A stretch of DNA of 9,969 nt from Clostridiaceae bacterium (GTDB taxonomy: Bacteria > Bacillota > Clostridia > Oscillospirales > Acutalibacteraceae): NCBI GenBank assembly GCA_016297555.1, contig JAEDGK010000077.1, positions 1 through 9,969 on the forward strand. Direction: 5' to 3'. The first letter of the stretch is position 1; every line of letters starts with the position of its first letter. The notes under the pieces are model-generated. The model had not been told where the DNA came from, made no database searches, and saw only the letters and a list, made by a program, of their open reading frames with translations. The position numbers were made by a program, and so were the translations under genes. Shown here one piece after another: positions 4,701 to 9,969 of the stretch.

Positions 4701-6285
4701 ACACAAAGACCTTGTAGCCCTCCAAATCAAAGCAATCGTTTGCAAGAAGCTCAAAGAAAGTCCAATCCCCCGTCTGCCTGAGCGTTGAAACTTCGTTTTC
4801 CGAGAGCAGAACGAAATAGTTCTCAACGCCCTCCTGCGGCTCAAACCAAGCCGAATCCGTCTGATATGGGCAGGGCGCAATTCCGCTTTCGTTAACATCA
4901 ACATTAACCGTCATCACCCTTGAATCCGACAGAACGGTCATCGCCTGAGAATTCCAGAAGGTTGCGAAGCCGTAGTTTAATCCCCTTTCTTCAAGGAGCT
5001 GCGTAAGCCTGTATTTTTCGTTGAGCTGCAAGCCGTTTTTATCCATCTGAGCAATGTTTTTCACCGAAACCGCGCTCATAAGCACGAGCACGCACGCGGC
5101 GGCAACGGAAAATCTGAAAGCCACAGCATGCCCCTTTGCCGCTCTGAAAGCCGCAAAGCAGACAAGCACACCCGTGCATATCATTGGGCTGAGCCTCCAA
5201 TTTGCCGCAGAGAGGATTCCGAAAACATAGCCGAACATAATAACTGCGCTTAAACCGAAATGGGCGAGAATAAGCAGCTTTGATCCGATGTCAAATTTAT
5301 TGTAGCAAATAAGAGCGATAATCGGAACAACGGCAATCACCGCCGCCGCGCCTATTCTGATTATGTTTATTATGGAATCAAGCGAAAAAATCGCCATTCC
5401 GTAAGCCGCGTCAACCCCGAAAAGTTCAAACCAATGGAGCGGGAATTTGCCGAGATTGGGCAGCCAATCCTGCATATTTGCATAGCCCGAATATGCGCCC
5501 GCATAGCCTGCTGAAACTCCGTCGCTGAATTTGCTCAGCAGAAACAGACCTATTACGGCAGCACTGCCGCAGATAACGCAGTAATAAGCGGAATTTCTGT
5601 TTTTGGGAGCAAAAAGCTTGTTTTCTCTGTCAAGAAACGCTTCGCCCACCGCCGCAAACAAAACGGGTAAAATGCCCGTTGCGATTATCTGCATTCCGTC
5701 AAGCGCGCTAAGGCACGCAAACAAAACCGTGCACACAATCAGAAAAACACGAACTTTCATCGGTTTGCCGTTTTCAAATGCGTCCTTAAATCTAATCAAA
5801 AGCGACAGCAAAACGCAGATAATGAAAACGCAGATGCTGTAATAGATAACATGCTCATAAAATATCTCTCTGAGCTTTTCAGAAGCGCACAGAGTCAGAG
5901 CAAGCGTGCCGACGGCGGCAAATGAAAGGGAACAACTGAATTTGAGGCTTCTGCAAAGCAGAAAAACCGATGCAAAAAGCAGAAGCGTAAACAAAACCAT
6001 TCCGATGTGATGCGTTGTCAGCGACAAACCGAAAGCGCCGATAAACGGTATCATAAGCATTGTTCCGCCAAAGGGAAGCATTGCGGCATAGCCAAAATCC
6101 TTGTTAAAAAGGCTGCCGCTGTCATAGCTTGCCTTTGCCCAGAGAATAGTGTCGGAGCAATCGGAGTGGAAATATGCAGCAGAGGGATAAATTATATAAT
6201 AGATTACCGCCGAGAGCGAAACTGCCGCAAATATTGCACACACGGCAAGCGCGGCTCGGCTTTTAATTTTTTTTGAAACCACCAT
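4675..6285 (-). CDS. Multi-pass membrane protein, GT-C glycosyltransferase-like (third gene of operon)
   Basis: The 536-residue product has an N-terminal membrane helix (about 11-33) and then an extracytoplasmic loop HSDCSDTILWAKASYDSG (40-57) with Asp42 and Asp45. About ten further hydrophobic segments run to near residue 415, followed by a soluble C-terminal domain of about 110 residues. An acidic loop right after the first helix, many helices and a C-terminal outer domain are the plan of GT-C enzymes, which move sugars from polyprenyl-phosphate donors outside the membrane. Donor and acceptor are unknown. Translation starts at ATG 6285 with AGGAG 5 nt upstream, and only 16 bp separate it from the gene before it, so it belongs to the same operon. 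A non-catalytic membrane protein is possible, as GT-C families diverge strongly. Confidence 0.65.
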   Translation of the reverse strand: MVVSKKIKSRAALAVCAIFAAVSLSAVIYYIIYPSAAYFHSDCSDTILWAKASYDSGSLFNKDFGYAAMLPFGGTMLMIPFIGAFGLSLTTHHIGMVLFTLLLFASVFLLCRSLKFSCSLSFAAVGTLALTLCASEKLREIFYEHVIYYSICVFIICVLLSLLIRFKDAFENGKPMKVRVFLIVCTVLFACLSALDGMQIIATGILPVLFAAVGEAFLDRENKLFAPKNRNSAYYCVICGSAAVIGLFLLSKFSDGVSAGYAGAYSGYANMQDWLPNLGKFPLHWFELFGVDAAYGMAIFSLDSIINIIRIGAAAVIAVVPIIALICYNKFDIGSKLLILAHFGLSAVIMFGYVFGILSAANWRLSPMICTGVLVCFAAFRAAKGHAVAFRFSVAAACVLVLMSAVSVKNIAQMDKNGLQLNEKYRLTQLLEERGLNYGFATFWNSQAMTVLSDSRVMTVNVDVNESGIAPCPYQTDSAWFEPQEGVENYFVLLSENEVSTLRQTGDWTFFELLANDCFDLEGYKVFVFKSLFFLQ

Positions 6286-6301
6286 ATTTTCTCCTCACAA
6301 G

Positions 6302-8338
6302 TCAATTCCAGAATACGAAAAAGTCTTTAAGTGAAATATAAACATCGGGCGCATATTGAATCAAATTTCCGTTAAGCGAAATGCCGACTGCCGAAATAAC
6401 GGCAACCGTCAGCACGGAAACAACCGCAACGCCCTTTTTAAACGCAGATTCAAGATGCGGCAAATTTTTCTCACCTGCTCTCGCACAGACGCTCATTGCA
6501 ATGAACGCGCAGGCAAACGCCGCCGCAGGAGCAATATCGGAGGTGTATCTGAATATCACGCCGCCGAGGCAGAAGTCGGCAAAAGCCGTTGCCGCAACGG
6601 AAGCGAGCAGAACTCCGAGCAGAGTTTTCTCCGCTGCGGAAGCACGCCTGCCGACGAAAACCGCAGGGTTGAGAAACAACAGCCACATAAACGGAACGGC
6701 AAATATGCCGAAGCTGCTGTCAATATAAACCGCTTTGCCGTAATCGGCAAGCAAATGGCGGGAAATTCCGATATAAGGAAACTTTTCCGTCGGTGAAAAG
6801 CCCTGAAAGAAATAGTGATAAAACGACGGCACAATTCCGCCTGCATACAGCTTATAAAGCGATGCGTCCGCAACGGTGAGCTGATATGAAGCGCCGAATT
6901 CAAGCGGATTTCCGAATCTGAGCTGATTGTAGCAGAGTGAAAATATTCCCGCCGCCGCAACGGGCAGAGCCAGCACTGCCATCTCTCCGATAAAGCGCGC
7001 TGTTTTCTTTTCTTTAAAGCTTTTTACGGCGTAAATTATAACAAACGCAACCGTTACCGCCGCCGCAGGCAGAACGGAATTAATTCTTGAAAGGAACGCA
7101 AGCGCAAAGCTTATACCCGCAAGCGCCATAAAGACTGCCCGCACGCTTGTTTTTTCTTTGCCGAGCGATTTTAAAAGGAAGTAAGCATAGGCACATATAA
7201 ACGCCGTGCCCGCCGCACTCGCAATATAATAAAACGGAGTGAATCCGCGCTGAATAATCAAAGCAAGGCTTGCAAAATAAGCTCCGACGGCACAAACAGC
7301 CGCAAACCACGGCATAATCTTCCTTTTCATTATTTTGGCAAGCTCGATAACCGCAAGAGGCATAAAGACTGCCGTTATGAGCGAAAATATGCCCATAACC
7401 GTGCTGTCATCGGGCAGAGCGCCGCACAACAGATAAAACGGAAAATAAACCGTTAAAATCGGCGCAATTCCGAAATAGGAATAGTATTTGCCGCCGTAAA
7501 ACGCCCTGTCAAAAAGATAGTAAATTCCGCTTCTTTCAACCGGGTTGTAAGGATTTTCAAGCGCAAGCAGCTCCGCCGCGGGCTGAACATCAATATGAAG
7601 CTGCCCTTTCATAAAAGCGTCAAACTGCTGAATATAAGGCGAATACTTTTCAATTCCGCTCTCAAGCGGATAAGCAATTATGCTTAATCCGTCCTTGGAA
7701 GCACACAAAAGCCACATTGCCGCCGCTGCCGCCGCGCAAACAGCAACAGCGCATACGCTTGCCTTGTTAAACGACATTTGCCCTCGCAGAGCTTTGCCGC
7801 TGCCGCCGAGCATCAGAACATAAACCGCAACAATCAAAATGAATAGGGCGGAAGCTCTGACGGTATTGAACGAAAACCGATATCCGGGATTTACCGTAAC
7901 GGCAGAAACCGTCATATCCGATTTGAAATCGCCGAACACAACCGTCAGGGATTTGGCTTTACCGCAGGAATTCAGATAAACCGTAGCCCTGCGGGGCGAT
8001 GCGCCCACCGCAGTTTTTTCGGAGCGGACAAGCGCAGTTCCCGCCTCGTCCGAAACATAGAACTGTGTTTCAACGAGCCTGTCCTGAGCTTGAAAATCAT
8101 CGTTTTTTATATTAAAGCTGATTGAATTGAGCGAAAAATCAAGCCCGTCAACCGTAAACGAATTGCTGTCTGCCGCTATTGAATATACCCCGCCCTGCGG
8201 AGAAAAATCCGAAACGCTGTTATTGCCTGCAACATAAAACAGCCACACGGCATTTGATAAAAAGATTTCAGCGGCAATCGCTATCAGCGCGATAACCGCG
8301 ACGGGCAGCAGCCCGTTACTTTTTTTCGTTGTTTTCAT
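6302..8338 (-). CDS. Large multi-pass membrane protein, GT-C glycosyltransferase-like, with outer beta-rich insert (second gene of operon)
   Basis: The 678-residue product has a first membrane helix at about 10-37, a polar, probably extracytoplasmic stretch of about 120 residues (39-158) rich in Ser, Thr and Val, and then two hydrophobic segments (about 161-178 and 193-213). A loop YSPYIQQFDAFMKGQ (232-246) with Asp240 follows, then YYSYFG (285-290), then about ten more helices. The acidic loop followed by a YYSYFG-type motif resembles GT-C glycosyltransferases of the ArnT/PMT type that use lipid-linked sugars. The start at 8338 has GGAG 7 nt upstream and overlaps the previous gene by 23 bp, which implies translational coupling. 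The acceptor could be a wall polymer, lipid or protein; the sequence does not say. The family call rests on topology and motifs, without an alignment. Confidence 0.68.
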   Translation of the reverse strand: MKTTKKSNGLLPVAVIALIAIAAEIFLSNAVWLFYVAGNNSVSDFSPQGGVYSIAADSNSFTVDGLDFSLNSISFNIKNDDFQAQDRLVETQFYVSDEAGTALVRSEKTAVGASPRRATVYLNSCGKAKSLTVVFGDFKSDMTVSAVTVNPGYRFSFNTVRASALFILIVAVYVLMLGGSGKALRGQMSFNKASVCAVAVCAAAAAAMWLLCASKDGLSIIAYPLESGIEKYSPYIQQFDAFMKGQLHIDVQPAAELLALENPYNPVERSGIYYLFDRAFYGGKYYSYFGIAPILTVYFPFYLLCGALPDDSTVMGIFSLITAVFMPLAVIELAKIMKRKIMPWFAAVCAVGAYFASLALIIQRGFTPFYYIASAAGTAFICAYAYFLLKSLGKEKTSVRAVFMALAGISFALAFLSRINSVLPAAAVTVAFVIIYAVKSFKEKKTARFIGEMAVLALPVAAAGIFSLCYNQLRFGNPLEFGASYQLTVADASLYKLYAGGIVPSFYHYFFQGFSPTEKFPYIGISRHLLADYGKAVYIDSSFGIFAVPFMWLLFLNPAVFVGRRASAAEKTLLGVLLASVAATAFADFCLGGVIFRYTSDIAPAAAFACAFIAMSVCARAGEKNLPHLESAFKKGVAVVSVLTVAVISAVGISLNGNLIQYAPDVYISLKDFFVFWN

Positions 8339-9881
8339 TCGAGGTCTCCTCGTGATATTCAGCCTCAGTATTTACGCTCCAGATGTTTTCCTTGCTTTGC
8401 TTGCCGCTGAGGATATTTGAAACCGCCTCAAACGAGGTTGCCATCGAATGGTCCATATTGTTGTATCTGTGCTGACCGTTTCTGCCCACGCAATAAAGAT
8501 TGCCGAAAGAGTCAAGATATTCAACAAGCTCGCCCATTCTGTCATAGGTGTCAAAATAAGCGGGATAAGCCTTCTGAACCTTTTCTCTGTGGCTGTCAAG
8601 CACCTTGGCGTCAGCGTCTATAACTCCCATGGATTTAAGCTCGCTCACGGCGAAATCAACGCAAGCCTTTTCGTCCATATTCCAGAATTCGTCGCCCTCG
8701 TTGCAGAAATACTCCAGCCCTATCCAAACGGTATTCTGCGGGTCTTTGACAAGATAAGGCGACCAGTTATTGAAAATCTGAATCCTGCCGAGCTTTACGC
8801 CGACATCCTGAACATATATCCAGCAATCGGGAACAATGTTGCCGAGGGTTTTAATTCCCGTTTCGTTTTTAAGATTAAGCTTATCGAGCAGCAGACCGAT
8901 TGTAACAAAATCACGGTAGGGCAGACCTGCGGCAATTTCCTGCTTCTCGGCAGGAACACCGCCGCCCATACCTGCTACCAAATCCTTGACGGGCATTGAA
9001 GAAATGAACACATCGCCGTCAAAAACCTCGCCGTTTGCACACTTGACGCTGTTGACTTTGCCGCCCGAAATATCGATATCCGTAACCTGACGGTCATAAA
9101 GAATTTTGCCGCCCATTTTAACAAATTCATCGCCTACGGTCTCCCAAAGCTGACCGGGACCGAATTTTGGATATTGGAATTCCTCGATAAGAGAGGTTTC
9201 AACCTTTCTGTTTTTATTCGGCACAAGCTTTGAAAGCATATCCTTGATAACCGCGAGTATAGAAAGCCCTTTTACGCGCTGTGCTCCCCAATCGGCTGAA
9301 ATCTCACTCGGATGCCTGCCCCAAAGCTTTTCGGTGTAGCCCTCAAAAAACATTGAATAGAGCACCTTGCCGAAACGGTTTATATAGAAATTCTCAAGCG
9401 AGGTTTCTTCTTTTTTGGAAACCGTTGATTTGAGATAGCTGAAGCCTGCTTTTACTGTTCGGGCAAATCCCATATTGATAAAGGTCTGCGGCTTCATTGA
9501 AATAGGGTAGTCAAAAAATTTGTGAAGATAATATATTCTTGATATACGGCGGCGCAGGAGCATTACCCTGTCCTCTTTTTCGGGGTCGGGACCGCCCTTG
9601 GCAAGAGCCTTTTCACGCCCGAGCAGCTTATCGTCAAGCGACGGCTCGCCCTGAAGCGGCATAAGCTCCGCCCAGAAATCCGTTACATCCTTGTCCTTTG
9701 AAAAAAATCTGTGACCGCCGATATCCATCCTGTTGCCGTTATATTTAACCGTTCTTGAAATCCCGCCGAGAGCTTCGCTCTGCTCAAGGATAACAACCTC
9801 GTATTCATCGGATTTTTTGAGAAGCTCGTAGCCCGCCGTCAAGCCTGCGGGACCGCCGCCTATAATAATGCACTTTTTCAT
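8316..9881 (-). CDS. FAD-dependent oxidoreductase, UDP-galactopyranose-mutase/protoporphyrinogen-oxidase-like (first gene of operon)
   Basis: This cytoplasmic flavoprotein has 521 residues. The N-terminal FAD-binding Rossmann motif IIIGGGPAGLTAGYEL (5-20) is followed by the acidic strand end and VVILEQSEALGGISRT (29-44), the DIGGHRFF motif (53-60), FFEGYTEKLWG (178-188), GPGQLWETVG (241-250), and the C-terminal FAD motif YCVGRNGQHRYNNMDHSMATS (463-483). The pattern is that of the amine-oxidase-fold group that includes UDP-galactopyranose mutase and protoporphyrinogen-oxidase-like proteins often found in polysaccharide clusters. The two GT-C-like genes downstream favour a sugar-linked reaction over haem synthesis; no haem gene is present. 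The exact reaction, redox or ring contraction, is not known. The C-terminal 20 residues are a polar Glu/Asn-rich tail. The start has AGGGGG 6 nt upstream. A sigma-A promoter precedes it. Confidence 0.8.
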   Translation of the reverse strand: MKKCIIIGGGPAGLTAGYELLKKSDEYEVVILEQSEALGGISRTVKYNGNRMDIGGHRFFSKDKDVTDFWAELMPLQGEPSLDDKLLGREKALAKGGPDPEKEDRVMLLRRRISRIYYLHKFFDYPISMKPQTFINMGFARTVKAGFSYLKSTVSKKEETSLENFYINRFGKVLYSMFFEGYTEKLWGRHPSEISADWGAQRVKGLSILAVIKDMLSKLVPNKNRKVETSLIEEFQYPKFGPGQLWETVGDEFVKMGGKILYDRQVTDIDISGGKVNSVKCANGEVFDGDVFISSMPVKDLVAGMGGGVPAEKQEIAAGLPYRDFVTIGLLLDKLNLKNETGIKTLGNIVPDCWIYVQDVGVKLGRIQIFNNWSPYLVKDPQNTVWIGLEYFCNEGDEFWNMDEKACVDFAVSELKSMGVIDADAKVLDSHREKVQKAYPAYFDTYDRMGELVEYLDSFGNLYCVGRNGQHRYNNMDHSMATSFEAVSNILSGKQSKENIWSVNTEAEYHEETSNENNEKK

Positions 9882-9910
9882 AATACGCCCCCTGTTTTAA
9901 ATTATTTAAA

Positions 9911-9939
9911 ATTATATCACTTATATAAGAAAAAAGCAA
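9911..9939 (-). promoter_or_regulatory. Sigma-A promoter of the flavoprotein/GT-C operon
   Basis: On the minus strand a perfect TATAAT (9916-9911) has an extended TGA in front, matching TGn. TTGCTT (9939-9934) lies 17 bp further upstream as a weak -35 box. The start would be near 9904, about 23 nt before ATG 9881. A 10-bp palindrome, CTTATATAAG (9920-9929), lies in the spacer and could be a regulatory site. Confidence 0.7.
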
Positions 9940-9961
9940 TTACAAAAAAGTTACGAAAGAA
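9940..9961. repeat. Two phased TTAC-AAA units upstream of the operon promoter
   Basis: TTACAAAAAAG (9940-9950) is followed directly by TTACGAAAGAA (9951-9961), an 11-bp period. The units resemble those before spoIIP (3119-3176). The stretch lies directly upstream of the -35 box, where an UP element or activator site would act. Confidence 0.35.
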
Positions 9962-9969
9962 TTAATATT

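Noticed and set aside
6356..6796. Plus-strand frames of 146 and 115 codons opposite the large membrane protein.
   Set aside because: Composition is skewed (Arg, Asn, Ala) as expected for the reverse complement of membrane protein codons.
8448..8999. 183-codon plus-strand frame inside the flavoprotein gene.
   Set aside because: It is antisense to a well-supported flavoprotein, without its own ribosome binding site or recognisable domain.

Overview
The window looks like chromosomal DNA of an anaerobic, spore-forming member of the Clostridia, possibly an Oscillospirales/Ruminococcaceae gut lineage. This is an inference. It rests on a spoIIP gene, clean Gram-positive ribosome binding sites (AGAAGG/AGGAG), canonical sigma-A promoters, intrinsic terminators with U-tracts, and short hairpin repeats bounded by TAGGG and CCGAAAA that I associate with these genomes.

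Layout, left to right. (1) 1-271: an intergenic region with one hairpin repeat and a strong promoter. (2) 272-1795, plus strand: a CoA-acylating methylmalonate/malonate-semialdehyde dehydrogenase, transcribed alone and closed by a strong hairpin terminator that it shares with the convergent gene. (3) 1847-2500, minus strand: a class I SAM-dependent methyltransferase. Its start overlaps the end of a broken upstream gene. (4) 2493-2944, minus strand: remains of that gene, split by a 237-bp element made of hairpins. The element is flanked by a 5-bp direct repeat (ATCAT), and taking it out with one repeat copy restores the reading frame exactly. (5) 2945-3243: non-coding DNA with hairpins and helically phased TTACAAAA repeats in front of spoIIP. 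(6) 3244-4371, plus strand: SpoIIP, followed by a small membrane-anchored protein of unknown function (4410-4700). (7) 4675-9881, minus strand: a three-gene operon read from a sigma-A promoter at 9911-9939. Its genes are a UDP-galactopyranose-mutase-like/protoporphyrinogen-oxidase-like flavoprotein and two large multi-pass membrane proteins with GT-C glycosyltransferase features. It ends in an intrinsic terminator that lies inside the convergent small gene.

How the genes work together. SpoIIP hydrolyses peptidoglycan during engulfment. The three-gene operon is most simply read as a cell-surface glycan module: a flavoenzyme acting on a sugar or related substrate, and two membrane enzymes that would transfer sugar from a polyprenyl-phosphate donor outside the membrane. 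The substrates cannot be read from sequence. The dehydrogenase and the methyltransferase appear to be independent units.

The observations most worth following are the composite hairpin element that interrupted a gene with target-site duplication, the match between the inside of that element and the end of the methyltransferase gene, and the 11-bp phased TTAC-AAAA repeats in front of both spoIIP and the glycan operon.
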